Positions 18,344 through 26,792 of a stretch of 64,000 nucleotides of DNA are shown here, one piece after another; position 1 is the first letter of the stretch, and each line of letters starts with the position of its first letter. Source of the DNA: Siccirubricoccus phaeus (GTDB lineage Bacteria > Pseudomonadota > Alphaproteobacteria > Acetobacterales > Acetobacteraceae); contig NZ_SRXO01000001.1 in the NCBI RefSeq assembly GCF_008360935.1, positions 496,001 to 560,000 of the forward strand, read 5' to 3'. A program made the position numbers and the translations under genes. Below the pieces are notes generated by a model, which saw only the letters and a program-made list of their open reading frames with translations, did not search any database and was not told the DNA's origin.

Positions 18344-19285
18344 ATGCGCGCATTCTGGCTCGCCTTCCTGCTGATGCTGGCCTGCGGCACCCAGGCGCAG
18401 GCGCAAGGGGTCCGGCTGGTCGTGCCCTTCGCCGCCGGCGGCGCCGCCGACAACGTCGTCCGGATGGCAGCGCCCGGCATCGCGGTGGAGCTGGGCCAGC
18501 CGGTCGTCGTGGATAATCGCGGCGGCGCCGGCGGGGTGATCGGCAGCGAGATCGTGGCGAAGGCGGCACCGGACGGGCAGACCCTGCTGGTGAGCAGCCT
18601 CGGCGTGCAGGTGCTGGGGGCCACCCTGCAGCCCCGGCTGCCTTACGACCCGGTCCGCGACTTCGTGCCGGTGGCGATGTTCGGCCGCATGCCCTCGCTG
18701 CTGGTGGTCCGGCCGGGCTTGGCGGAGACGCTGGCCGACCTACCGGCGGCGGCCAGGCGGCTTGGCCGGGCGCTGACCTATGGCTCGGCCGGGCCCGGGA
18801 CCACCATGCACATCGCCGGCGAGATGCTGCGGCTGGCGACGGGGCTGGAGCTCACCCACATCCCCTATCGCGGCGCCGGGCCGGCGGTGGCGGATCTGCT
18901 GGCCGGCAATATCGACCTGCTCATCGCCGACACGCCGGTGCTGGTGCCGCAGGTGCAGGCCGGGCGGATGACGGCGGTCGCCGTCCTCGGCACGGCGCGA
19001 ACGCCGCTGCTGCCGGGGGTTCCGACCTCGGCCGAGCAGGGGCAGCCGGGCCTGGTCATGGAGAATTGGTATGGCGTGCTGGCCCCGTCCGGCCTGCCGC
19101 CGGACCGCCTGCAGGCGCTGGAGCGGGCGATCGTCGCCGCCATGGCCAAGCCCGATCTGGCGGAGCGTTTCGTCGCGGCGGGGCTGCAGGGCGGGACCGG
19201 CGCCGAGGGATTCCGCGCCCAGCTCGCCAGCGATATCGCGCAGTGGCCGCCGCTGCTGCGCCGGCTGAACATCACGCTGGAATAG
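18344..19285 (+). CDS. Tripartite tricarboxylate transporter substrate-binding protein (Bug/TctC family)
   Basis: A 313-residue periplasmic receptor. A signal peptide (AFWLAFLLMLACGTQAQAQG) is followed by the Bug opening VRLVVPFAAGGAADNVVRM and the ligand-loop block VVVDNRGGAGGVIGSEIVA. ALTYGSAGPGTTMHIAGEML and HIPYRGAGPAVADLLAG are the usual second-lobe motifs. These proteins bind carboxylates and related metabolites. No TctA/TctB membrane genes are adjacent, so it is an orphan receptor, which is common where the family is expanded. GGAGG lies 7 bp before the ATG at 18344. Confidence 0.92.
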   Translation: MRAFWLAFLLMLACGTQAQAQGVRLVVPFAAGGAADNVVRMAAPGIAVELGQPVVVDNRGGAGGVIGSEIVAKAAPDGQTLLVSSLGVQVLGATLQPRLPYDPVRDFVPVAMFGRMPSLLVVRPGLAETLADLPAAARRLGRALTYGSAGPGTTMHIAGEMLRLATGLELTHIPYRGAGPAVADLLAGNIDLLIADTPVLVPQVQAGRMTAVAVLGTARTPLLPGVPTSAEQGQPGLVMENWYGVLAPSGLPPDRLQALERAIVAAMAKPDLAERFVAAGLQGGTGAEGFRAQLASDIAQWPPLLRRLNITLE

Positions 19286-19432
19286 GGCGCCAGCGGTAGG
19301 AATGGGGCTTCGCCCCCAAACCTCCGGCAGAGGGCGCCGCCCTCCGCACTCCCGCCGGGGAGTCGGCAGGTTCAGCCCTCGAGTCTGAACCTCCTACCGG
19401 AGTCCGGGCCTGGTCCGGTCTCCGGCGGGGTT
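19286..19432. repeat. Family C palindromic array, copy C4 left part
   Basis: GGGGCTTCGCCCCC, AGGGCGCCGCCCT and a diverged core (GGTTCAGCCCTCGAGTCTGAA) with flanking GTCCGGG. Repeat A3 appears to have split or been inserted beside this array, because a second array follows at 19560. Confidence 0.65.
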
Positions 19433-19538
19433 TAGAGCGTGATCGGTTGAGGTCGAATCGACCGAAACCGTCAATCACGCGACCGAACAATGAGCTAGAG
19501 CGGGGCGGGTGAGCGGAGCTCAGCCGATCCCGCTCTAG
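19433..19538 (+). repeat. Family A palindromic repeat, copy A3
   Basis: The first stem is GCGTGATcggttgagg ... ATCACGC, and the second runs from AGAGCGGGGCGGG to CCGATCCCGCTCT, with CTAG at the right end (19535-19538) and an internal GCTAG near 19493. It is nearly identical to A4. Confidence 0.88.
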
Positions 19539-19559
19539 GGGCAGCGCCCATAGGCGCGA

Positions 19560-19727
19560 ATCAAATGCCGTAGATTGGGGGCTCTGCCCCCCGCCGGGGC
19601 CGAGGCTTGGCCCCGGGCACCTCTCCTGTGTCGGCTGGTTCAACCTGTCGGGTCCAAAACCTACACCGGGGTCCGGGGAGGGGTCCCCTCCCCGGTGGGG
19701 GTTCGGGGGCAAAGCCCCCGATCTATT
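19560..19727. repeat. Family C palindromic array, copy C4 right part
   Basis: It contains GGGGGCTCTGCCCCC, the core GGTTCAACCTGTCGGGTC, CACCGGGGTCCGGGGAGGGG and the closing GGGGGCAAAGCCCCCGAT. Together with C4 left and A3 it fills the convergent junction of the Bug receptor and the TrmJ-like gene. Confidence 0.78.
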
Positions 19728-19790
19728 TCTTGGCTTTATTTGCCATGCCTGAGCTCGCGTCCATGGGGCAGCGCTCCTGCCCAGGGCGGC

Positions 19791-20903
19791 CTACTCCGGG
19801 TCCGGCCGGCCGCGCCGCATCCGGCCGCGGGACAGCTCCGTCACCACCCCGTGCAGGGTGCGCAGCTCCTGTTCCGTCACCTCGCCCCGCTCGAACCAGT
19901 GGCGCAGGTTCCGTACCATGCCGGGGCGCTTGTGCTCGGGTTCCAGGAAGCCGCTGGCATCCAGCTCGCTCATCAGCCTTTCGAGGAAGCCCTCGAGCTG
20001 GCCCTTGGTCGCCACCTTCGTCGCATGGGTCTGGAGCTGGCGCGGCGGGGTGGGCTCGGCGGCGGTCCACCACTCATAGGCCAGGATCATCACCGCCTGG
20101 GCCAGGTTCAGCGACATATGCGCCGGGTTCAGCGGGTAGCGCACCAGCGTGTCGGCGCAGGCGACATCGTCATTCTCCAGCCCCGCCCGCTCCGGCCCGA
20201 ACAGCACGGCGGCGCGCAGCGCGCGGCCGTTGATCTCCCGCAGATCCTCCGCCGCGGCGCGGGCGGTGCGCAGCGGCACGACGATGTGGCGCGGCCGCGG
20301 GCAGGTGGCGAAGACGCGGTGGCAATCGGCGACGGCGCTCGGCACGTCCGGAAACACCTGCGCCGCCTCCAGGATGGCATCGGCGCCGGAGGCGGTGCGC
20401 CACGCCCGGTCCTGCGGCCAGCCATCGCGCGGCGCCACCAGCCGCAGATGGAACAGCCCGCCATTCGCCATGGCCCTGGCGACCGTGCCGATATTCTCCG
20501 CGAGTTGCGGCCGGACGAGCACGATGATCGGGCTTTCCCCCGGTGGCGGCGCAAGGTCGGCGGCGGGCTTGCCGCCGCGGGTCCAGGCCTCGGGCAGGAT
20601 GCGGTGGGCGCCGAGGGCGAAGGCCAGCGCCGGGCGCAGCTTCCAGCCGCCTTCCACGGGCTCGGCCAGCAGCGCGAGCGGGTCTGTGGGCGCGTCGCGA
20701 TCCAGCGCCGCCGCCAGCTCCACTGCCAGCGCCCGGTAGGCGGCGATCCCCTGCCCCGCCGCTGCCGCCAGCGCCGCCTCCCCGGCCACGCAGCCCGGCG
20801 CGGCGAGATGCGCCTGGAACCAGGCCCGCTTGGCATCGGTCAGGGCGATGCGCTTGAGGGCATCGATCCAATCCTCGTTGGAGGGTAGCGGCGCACCGCT
20901 CAT
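19791..20903 (-). CDS. TrmJ/SpoU-type RNA methyltransferase with N-terminal extension
   Basis: Residues from about 123 to 370 form a SPOUT methyltransferase related to TrmJ. IIVLVRPQLAENIGTVARAM is the opening, AVLFGPERAGLENDDVACAD the AdoMet-knot motif, and YPLNPAHMSLNLAQAVMILAYE the closing motif. TrmJ 2'-O-methylates position 32 of tRNA. TrmJ is normally about 245 residues. This one carries an extra 120 residues (NEDWIDALKRIALTDAKRAWF onward), predicted helical and of unknown function. I chose the ATG at 20903; the family domain alone would start near 20540, but the frame, codon use and lack of a better start there support the long form. Confidence 0.85.
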   Translation of the reverse strand: MSGAPLPSNEDWIDALKRIALTDAKRAWFQAHLAAPGCVAGEAALAAAAGQGIAAYRALAVELAAALDRDAPTDPLALLAEPVEGGWKLRPALAFALGAHRILPEAWTRGGKPAADLAPPPGESPIIVLVRPQLAENIGTVARAMANGGLFHLRLVAPRDGWPQDRAWRTASGADAILEAAQVFPDVPSAVADCHRVFATCPRPRHIVVPLRTARAAAEDLREINGRALRAAVLFGPERAGLENDDVACADTLVRYPLNPAHMSLNLAQAVMILAYEWWTAAEPTPPRQLQTHATKVATKGQLEGFLERLMSELDASGFLEPEHKRPGMVRNLRHWFERGEVTEQELRTLHGVVTELSRGRMRRGRPDPE

Positions 20904-21078
20904 GCCGCGCCGCCCGACGCCCCGGACGAGGCGTCTCGTCCCGCCCCGTCTTGGCCGGGCTTCACCCGGCCATCGAACGCGGCGCGGCAGCGGCCCGCGG
21001 ATGCAGGGCCCAAGCCCGAACATGCCGCAGGAGAGGCGAAAGCAGGCAGCAAGCACCCCGGCCCGCACGAGGCCATGG

Positions 21079-22506
21079 CTAGGCCCGCCGCCAGGTCGTG
21101 CCCTGCGGCCCATCCTCCAGCAGGATGCCCTTGGCCTTCAGCTCGTCGCGAATGCGGTCGGCTTCAGCGAAGTTCCGCGCCTTGCGGGCGGCCAGCCGGT
21201 CGGCGATGGCCTGGTCCACCCAGGCGGTGTCCTCGCCACCCTTCAGCCAGGCCACCGGATCGGCGGCGCAGAGGCCGAGCACCCCCGCCGCCTCGCGGAA
21301 CGCCGCAGCCGCCAGCCCCGGCACCACCGGCCAGCCCCGCCCGATCCGCCCCAGCACCGCCGTCGCGCTGCCGCCGACGCTCGCCACGTTTTCCAGCGTG
21401 CGCAGGTCGCGCAGCCGCGTCAGCGCGAGCGGCGTGTTGATGTCGTCCAGCAGTGGCGCCAGTGCCCAGTCGGCCATCTCCGCCTGCAGCGCCGGCTGCT
21501 CCGGCGGCGGCACGGCGCGGGACAACATGCTGTAATGGTCGTCCAGCTCGGCCTTCGCCTCCTCCAGCCCGGCCCAGGTGAAGTCGAGATCGGCGCGGTA
21601 ATGGGTGCGCAGCATGGCGACGCGCAGCGCCTCCCCGGCCCAGGCGCCGCGCGAGAGCAGCTCCCGCAGCACGATGAAATTGCCGAGCGACTTCGACATC
21701 TTCTCGCCCTCGACCCGCAGCATGCCGTTATGCAGCCAGATGCTGGCCATGCGCGGGGTGCCGAAGGCGCAGCGGCTTTGCGCCAGCTCATTCTCGTGGT
21801 GCGGGAACATCAGGTCGTGCCCGCCGCCATGGATGTCGAAGACTTCCCCCAGCGCCTGCCAGGACATGGCGGAGCACTCGATATGCCAGCCGGGCCGGCC
21901 CTTGCCCCAGGGGCTGTCCCAGGCGGGCACGCCGGGGGGCGAGGGCTTCCACAGCACGAAATCCCCGGCATCCCGCTTGTAGGGCGCGACATCGATGCGG
22001 GCGCCGGCCAGCATCTCCTCCGGGCTGCGGCCGGACAGCGCGCCGTACTCGCCGAAGGAGGGGACGGAGAACAGCACATGCCCCTCCGCCACATAGGCAT
22101 GGCCGCGGGCGATCAGCTTCTCGATAAGGGCGATCATCGGCGCGATGGATTGCGTCGCGCGCGGCTCCGCATCCGGCGGCAGGGCGTTCAGCGCCGCCAT
22201 GTCGCGGTGGAAATCCGCCGTGGTGCGGGCGGTGATGGCGGCAATGGGCTCGCCGCTCTCGGCCGCCCGCGCATTGATCTTGTCATCCACATCCGTGATG
22301 TTCCGGACATAGGTGAGGCGCGGGTAGAGCCGCCGCAGCAGCCGGGCGAGCACGTCGAAGACGATGACCGGGCGGGCATTGCCGATATGCGCCAGGTCAT
22401 AGACGGTGGGGCCGCAGACATACATCCGCACATGGGCAGGGTCGATCGGCACGAAGCGTTCCTTCGTGCGGGTGAGGCTGTTGTGCAGGTGCAGGTCGGG
22501 CGTCAT
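21079..22506 (-). CDS. cysS: Cysteinyl-tRNA synthetase
   Basis: A 475-residue class I synthetase that charges tRNA-Cys. The N-terminal MYVCGPTVYDLAHIGNARP supplies zinc ligand Cys31 and the HIGH-like HIGN. The second signature is GEKMSKSLGNF. Zinc-binding CSAMSWQALG and HGGGHDLMFPHHENE lie between them. The DALR-like C-terminus ends with KAKGILLEDGPQGTTWRRA. Two in-frame starts exist, 22506 and 22518; the first gives the usual N-terminus. It is divergent from the 125-residue protein gene. Confidence 0.97.
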   Translation of the reverse strand: MTPDLHLHNSLTRTKERFVPIDPAHVRMYVCGPTVYDLAHIGNARPVIVFDVLARLLRRLYPRLTYVRNITDVDDKINARAAESGEPIAAITARTTADFHRDMAALNALPPDAEPRATQSIAPMIALIEKLIARGHAYVAEGHVLFSVPSFGEYGALSGRSPEEMLAGARIDVAPYKRDAGDFVLWKPSPPGVPAWDSPWGKGRPGWHIECSAMSWQALGEVFDIHGGGHDLMFPHHENELAQSRCAFGTPRMASIWLHNGMLRVEGEKMSKSLGNFIVLRELLSRGAWAGEALRVAMLRTHYRADLDFTWAGLEEAKAELDDHYSMLSRAVPPPEQPALQAEMADWALAPLLDDINTPLALTRLRDLRTLENVASVGGSATAVLGRIGRGWPVVPGLAAAAFREAAGVLGLCAADPVAWLKGGEDTAWVDQAIADRLAARKARNFAEADRIRDELKAKGILLEDGPQGTTWRRA

Positions 22507-22637
22507 GCGGGGATGCATGGGGCCAAGGCCGGCCGGAAAGCAAGGGCACAGGCACGGCCCGCCCGGGCCGCAGCCGCCCGGGCCACCCTCCGCGTGCTCC
22601 GGCGTTGGGCGGTGACGGGCCAGCAGGAGCAACCGGC

Positions 22638-23015
22638 ATGGGAAAATCCATCCTCATCATCGGCGAAGATCCAGCCGAGATCGACTTCGACGCACCGGAC
22701 GCGCCGAAGAACATGTCCGCGGCCAGGATCATGGACGGGTTGAACGGGTCCCTGGCGCGCCTCGAGGCCGCGGGCCATGCCGCAGCCCTGCTGCTGACCA
22801 AGGATGCCGAGACGGTCGAGGCGCAGGTTTCGGCAGCGCTCGCCGGGGCGAGCTACGACGTCATCGTGGTCGGGGCCGGCCTGCGCACCCTCCCGCCCAT
22901 GGCCCTGCAGTTCGAGCGGCTGATGAATGTCCTGCATGAGCGGGCCCCCCGAGCCAGGTTGGCCTTCAACAGCCAGCCCGGGGATTCCGACGTGGCGGCG
23001 ATGCGCTGGCTTTGA
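22638..23015 (+). CDS. Conserved protein of unknown function
   Basis: A 125-residue protein that starts MGKSILIIGEDPAEIDFDAPD and has alternating beta/alpha segments, including VIVVGAGLRTLPPMALQFE. The fold suggests a small Rossmann-like or flavodoxin-like domain. I believe similar unnamed proteins occur in other Alphaproteobacteria, but I cannot assign a role. There is no signal peptide, so it is cytoplasmic. CAGGAGC lies 9 bp before the ATG at 22638. It is divergent from cysS. Confidence 0.75.
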   Translation: MGKSILIIGEDPAEIDFDAPDAPKNMSAARIMDGLNGSLARLEAAGHAAALLLTKDAETVEAQVSAALAGASYDVIVVGAGLRTLPPMALQFERLMNVLHERAPRARLAFNSQPGDSDVAAMRWL

Positions 23016-23292
23016 GCCATCCTGGCTCCTGGCGGGCCTGGCCCTTGCCGCAGCCTTGCGCCTGGGCAAATGTTCCTATATGGTTCTCATTGTCGCCTGC
23101 GCTCGGACCGCCTGCCCGGCCCGCACCATTCCCCGCCGGGACGTCCAGGCCGGACGGAAGGCGTCACCCGCCCGAAGCCGGCAGGCCGGCCGCGGGCAGC
23201 GCAGCGGGGCTTTTGTCTGAAAGCCGCGGCGCCTTCCCTTCCCCCACCCGCCCCTTCGGCGCAGTCTGGCCGTCTGATCGCAAGGCGCCCTG

Positions 23293-24690
23293 ATGACCAT
23301 TCCGACCGACCCCGCCCTGATGTCCGCCGAGACCCTGCTCGGCCTCTATGCCCGCCGCGCCCTGTCCCCGGTGGAGGTGCTGCAGGCCGTGCTGCAGCGC
23401 GTCGCCCTCTACAACCCCTGGGTCAACGCCTTCGCCGCCATGAACCCGCACGCCCTGCGGGAGGCCGGGGAGAGCGAGGCGCGCTGGATGGCCGGCCGCC
23501 CCATGGGGCTGCTGGACGGCGTGCCGAGCACGGTGAAGGACCTGCTGAACCTGGCCGGCTTCCCGACGCGCCGCGGCAGCAAGACCACCCCCACCACCCC
23601 GGCCACCGAGGACGCGCCGGCGGTGATGGGGCTGAAACAGGCCGGCGCCGTCATCCTGGGCAAGACCACCACCACGGAATTCGGCTGGAAATCGCCGGGC
23701 GACTGCCCGCTGCACGGCATCACCCGCAACCCCTGGAACCGGCAGCGGACGGTGGGCGGCTCCTCCTCCGGCGCCGGCGCCGCGGGGGCGGCCTGCTTCG
23801 GGCCGCTGCATATCGGCACGGATGCCGGCGGCTCCGTCCGCATCCCGGCGGCCTTCTGCGGGCTGGTGGGGCTGAAGCCGAGCTTCGGCCGGATTCCGCA
23901 GTGGCCGCTCGGCGCCTTCGCCAATGTCGCCTGCGCCGGGCCGATGACGCGCACGGTGCGGGACGCGGCGCTGATGTTCTCCGCCATGGCCAGGCACGAC
24001 CTCCGCGACCCCTTCTGCCTGCCGGACGAGCCGCGGGACTGGCGCGCCGGCATCGAGGATGGCGTCGCCGGCATGCGGGTGGCGCTGGTCCGCCGCCTGG
24101 GCTTCGACCCACCACTGGACGCGGAGGGCGAGGCGGTGCTGCTGGGCGCCGCCAAGCTGCTGGAGGAACAGGGCGCCATCGTGGAGGAGGCGGATCCGGC
24201 GCTGCCGGATACCCGCGCCATTTTCGGCCGCGTCTGGGGCGTCGCCCTGGCCCGGCTGGTGGCGACCACGCCCGAGGACAAGCGCCCGCTGCTGGATGCC
24301 GGCCTCGCCGAGGTGGCAGCGCAGGAGGGCGGGATGAGCGCCATCGATTTCCTCGGCGCCGAGGCGCTGCGCATCGAGGCGGCGCACGCCATGGCCCGCT
24401 TCCACCAGCGCTACGATCTGGTGCTGACCGCCTGCACCCCGACGGCCGCCTTCGCCGCCGACCAGCCGACGATCCGCCCCACCGAGGCGCTGTGGCGCGA
24501 CTGGGCGCCCTGGACCTTCGCCTTCAACCTCACCCGCCAGCCTGCCATCAGCGTCCCCGTGGCACTGGACGAGCACGGCATGCCCCGCGCCGTGCAGGTC
24601 GCGGCGGCGCTGTATCGGGATGATCTGGTCTTCCGTGGCGCGCGAGCGCTGGAACGGGCGGCTGAAGTGCCTTTGGCGACCCCCGGCTAA
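23293..24690 (+). CDS. Amidase (amidase signature family)
   Basis: A 465-residue amide hydrolase. The Ser-cisSer-Lys triad can be placed at Lys82 (STVKDLLN), Ser157 (GGSSSGAGAA) and Ser181 (TDAGGSVRIPA); the 24-residue spacing of the serines matches the family. The conserved GLVGLKPSFGRIP follows. There is no signal peptide, and no GatB or GatC partner is nearby, so it is a stand-alone amidase rather than the tRNA-dependent amidotransferase subunit. The substrate is unknown. It converges on the secreted hypothetical gene across repeat D1. Confidence 0.93.
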   Translation: MTIPTDPALMSAETLLGLYARRALSPVEVLQAVLQRVALYNPWVNAFAAMNPHALREAGESEARWMAGRPMGLLDGVPSTVKDLLNLAGFPTRRGSKTTPTTPATEDAPAVMGLKQAGAVILGKTTTTEFGWKSPGDCPLHGITRNPWNRQRTVGGSSSGAGAAGAACFGPLHIGTDAGGSVRIPAAFCGLVGLKPSFGRIPQWPLGAFANVACAGPMTRTVRDAALMFSAMARHDLRDPFCLPDEPRDWRAGIEDGVAGMRVALVRRLGFDPPLDAEGEAVLLGAAKLLEEQGAIVEEADPALPDTRAIFGRVWGVALARLVATTPEDKRPLLDAGLAEVAAQEGGMSAIDFLGAEALRIEAAHAMARFHQRYDLVLTACTPTAAFAADQPTIRPTEALWRDWAPWTFAFNLTRQPAISVPVALDEHGMPRAVQVAAALYRDDLVFRGARALERAAEVPLATPG

Positions 24691-24696
24691 ATTCAA

Positions 24697-24775
24697 GGTT
24701 TCCAAAGGCCTATCGGCCCTTGGCGTGGGGGGTTGGACGCACGGCGTCCAAGGAGGGGAGCAGAGCTTCCCCTCA
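24697..24775. repeat. Family D palindromic repeat, copy D1
   Basis: GGTTTCCAAAGGCCTATCGG opens the element, and CCCTTGGCG completes its first hairpin. A TTGGACGCACGGCGTCCAA hairpin follows, then a GGGGAGCAGAGCTTCCCC hairpin. It fills the convergent junction between the amidase and the hypothetical gene. Confidence 0.7.
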
Positions 24776-25243
24776 ACGCGGCCGGGCGTGCCCGATCGTC
24801 TCCGGCAGCCCCGTCGCGTCGAACCGCATCTCGGATTTGGCCCAGCAGCTATCCAGCGTCTCGACCACCAGGCTGGCCCTTGCCGCCAGCACCGCCGCTT
24901 CCGCCCGCCGGTCCAATTGGAGGCTGCGCCCGCCCGGCAGCACCGCCGCCGCGCTCACGGTCAGCAGCGGCCCGTCATCCGCCTGCAGCTTCACCTGCAC
25001 CGGCCGCTTGGGGTCGGCGCAGATATGCCCGTCGCCATTGGCCAGCACCACCATGTCGGCCAGCACGCGGAGCTGCGCCCGCGCCTGGATCGTGTTGCCC
25101 TGTTCGGTGACGAAGGCCGTGGCGGCGGTGGCGATGAAACGCTGCGGCCGGCCGGCGGCATCCGGCTGCTCGCCGCGCTGCCACTGGGCGTGGGCGGCGA
25201 GTGCCGGCAGGCAAAGCGCGGCGGCGAGGATCGGCAGGCGCAT
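24773..25243 (-). CDS. Secreted hypothetical protein
   Basis: A 156-residue protein with an N-terminal signal peptide (MRLPILAAALCLPALAAHAQ, cleavage probably after HAQ). The mature part is about 136 residues with mixed beta strands, such as RFIATAATAFVTEQGNTI and PVQVKLQADDGPLLTVSA, and two cysteines (ICADP and SCWAK) that could form a disulfide. I do not recognise a family. Its stop codon lies in repeat D1. It is divergent from the racemase-like gene 99 bp away. Confidence 0.7.
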   Translation of the reverse strand: MRLPILAAALCLPALAAHAQWQRGEQPDAAGRPQRFIATAATAFVTEQGNTIQARAQLRVLADMVVLANGDGHICADPKRPVQVKLQADDGPLLTVSAAAVLPGGRSLQLDRRAEAAVLAARASLVVETLDSCWAKSEMRFDATGLPETIGHARPR

Positions 25244-25342
25244 GGCGAGAGTCCCTTTGCGACTCCGTTACGCCGGCGGGTCCGGTTCCGCAACGCCGCG
25301 CCGCATGGCAGGCTGACGCGGCGCAGGCAGGGGGAGGCCGGG

Positions 25343-26089
25343 ATGCCGGATGTGCTGGGCTGGCGGGCGGTGTTCGGCGTGATGGGCCCTTCCACCAACA
25401 CGGTGGTGCAGCCGGATTTCGAGATTCTGCGGCCGCCCGGAATCACCGCGCAGTACAGCCGGATCTTCACGCCCAACGCCAAGGCGATCAGCAATGAGAG
25501 CTTCCGCAGCGGCGTCGCGCTGATCGGCGACAACACGCTGGAGGCGGTGCGCAGCGTGATGACCTGCGAGCCGGACCACCTGATCATGGGCATGAGCGCC
25601 GTCACCTTCTTCGACGGCGCCGCCGGGGCGGACCGTTTCATCCGCCAGGTGGAGGAGGCGAGCGGCATCGGCGTCACCATCGGCTCCCATGCCTGCACCG
25701 CGGCGCTGCGCGCCTATGGCGGGGTGAAGCGGATCGCGTTCCTGTCGCCCTACTGGCCGGTGATGAATGCGGAGGTGGCGCGCTACTTCACCGATATGGG
25801 CTTCAGCGTGGTGCGGGAACGGGCGCTGCAATGCCGCTCCTGGACCGCTATCGCGCGGGTGACGCCGGCGGCGCTGGTGCCGGTGCTCAAGGCGCTGGAC
25901 GGGGACGATGTGGATGCCATCGTCCAGGTGGGGACGAACCTTTCCATGGTCCGGCTGGCGGCGGCGGCGGAGCTCTTCCTGGGCAAGCCGGTCATCGCCA
26001 TCAACGCCGCCACCTGGTGGCACGCGCTGCGCGGCCGGGGGATCGCGGACCGCATCTCCGGATTCGGGAAGCTGCTGGAAGAGCATTGA
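25343..26089 (+). CDS. Maleate isomerase / arylmalonate decarboxylase-like protein
   Basis: The 248-residue protein has the Asp/Glu racemase superfamily layout: an N-terminal GVMGPSTNTVVQPDFE, a central loop HLIMGMSAVTFFDG, and the second half VQVGTNLSMVRLAAAAELFL, then GKPVIAINAATWWHALR. In the best known members the loops carry catalytic cysteines; here those positions read Ser in MGMSAV and Gly in VGTNLS. The protein therefore belongs to a cysteine-less subgroup of unknown reaction. The ATG at 25343 follows GGGGAGGCCGG. The gene is monocistronic between a divergent and a convergent neighbour. Confidence 0.8.
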   Translation: MPDVLGWRAVFGVMGPSTNTVVQPDFEILRPPGITAQYSRIFTPNAKAISNESFRSGVALIGDNTLEAVRSVMTCEPDHLIMGMSAVTFFDGAAGADRFIRQVEEASGIGVTIGSHACTAALRAYGGVKRIAFLSPYWPVMNAEVARYFTDMGFSVVRERALQCRSWTAIARVTPAALVPVLKALDGDDVDAIVQVGTNLSMVRLAAAAELFLGKPVIAINAATWWHALRGRGIADRISGFGKLLEEH

Positions 26090-26119
26090 GGGAGGGCTCT
26101 GGTTGCGGCAGTGCCGCGT

Positions 26120-26195
26120 CCCCAAACCTCACCCGCCAGGGCCGAAAGGCCCTTGGAGAGCCCTTGGGGCTGGCGGCCGACCGTCCGACCCCAGT
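26120..26195. repeat. Family D palindromic repeat, copy D2
   Basis: CAGGGCCGAAAGGCCCTTGG is the characteristic hairpin, followed by a diverged second part, GCCCTTGGGGCTGGCGGCC and GACCGTCCGACC. The element fills the convergent junction ahead of nrdR. Confidence 0.65.
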
Positions 26196-26648
26196 TCACT
26201 CCGACTTCAGCGCCCCGAGGAATTCGCGGAAATCCCTCGCCTCGGCGAAATTGCGGTAGACGCTGGCGAAGCGGACATAGGCCACCTCATCCACCCCCTT
26301 CAGCGTGTCCATGACGATCTCGCCGATCTGGCGGGAGGTGACCTCGCTCTCCGCCTCGGTCTCCAGCTTGCGCTGGATGCCGTTGACGATGCGCTCGATG
26401 CGGTCCTCCTCCACCGGGCGCTTGCGCAGCGCCACGCGGATGGAACGGGCGAGCTTCTCCCGGTCGAAGGGCACCCGGCGGCCATCGGTCTTGACCACGG
26501 TGATCTCGCGAAGCTGCACCCGCTCGAAGGTGGTGAAGCGCGCGCCGCAGCCGGGGCAGGAACGGCGGCGGCGGATGGCCGCGCCTTCCTCGGCCGGGCG
26601 GCTGTCCTTCACCTGGGTATCGTCGCGGCCGCAGAACGGGCAACGCAT
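26196..26648 (-). CDS. nrdR: Transcriptional repressor NrdR
   Basis: The 150-residue Zn-ribbon/ATP-cone repressor of ribonucleotide reductase genes. The zinc ligands Cys3, Cys6, Cys31 and Cys34 (MRCPFCG and SCPGCG) are all present. The ATP-cone reads [20 protein letters not shown] onward, with the conserved [19 protein letters not shown]. Length and layout are standard. It follows glyA and rpiB on the same strand, an operon order widely seen in Alphaproteobacteria. Confidence 0.97.
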   Translation of the reverse strand: MRCPFCGRDDTQVKDSRPAEEGAAIRRRRSCPGCGARFTTFERVQLREITVVKTDGRRVPFDREKLARSIRVALRKRPVEEDRIERIVNGIQRKLETEAESEVTSRQIGEIVMDTLKGVDEVAYVRFASVYRNFAEARDFREFLGALKSE

Positions 26649-26792
26649 GGGGTCGGGTCTCCGTCTCTGCCACAATCTATGGCGGGACGGAGATTGGGGA
26701 AATACCAAGCCTTGAGGGGCCGACGGGCGAAATGCCCCCGCCGGCGAACGCACCCCTGTCGCAGCCCTCCCCCGCCAGGGGGAAGGCAGCGA

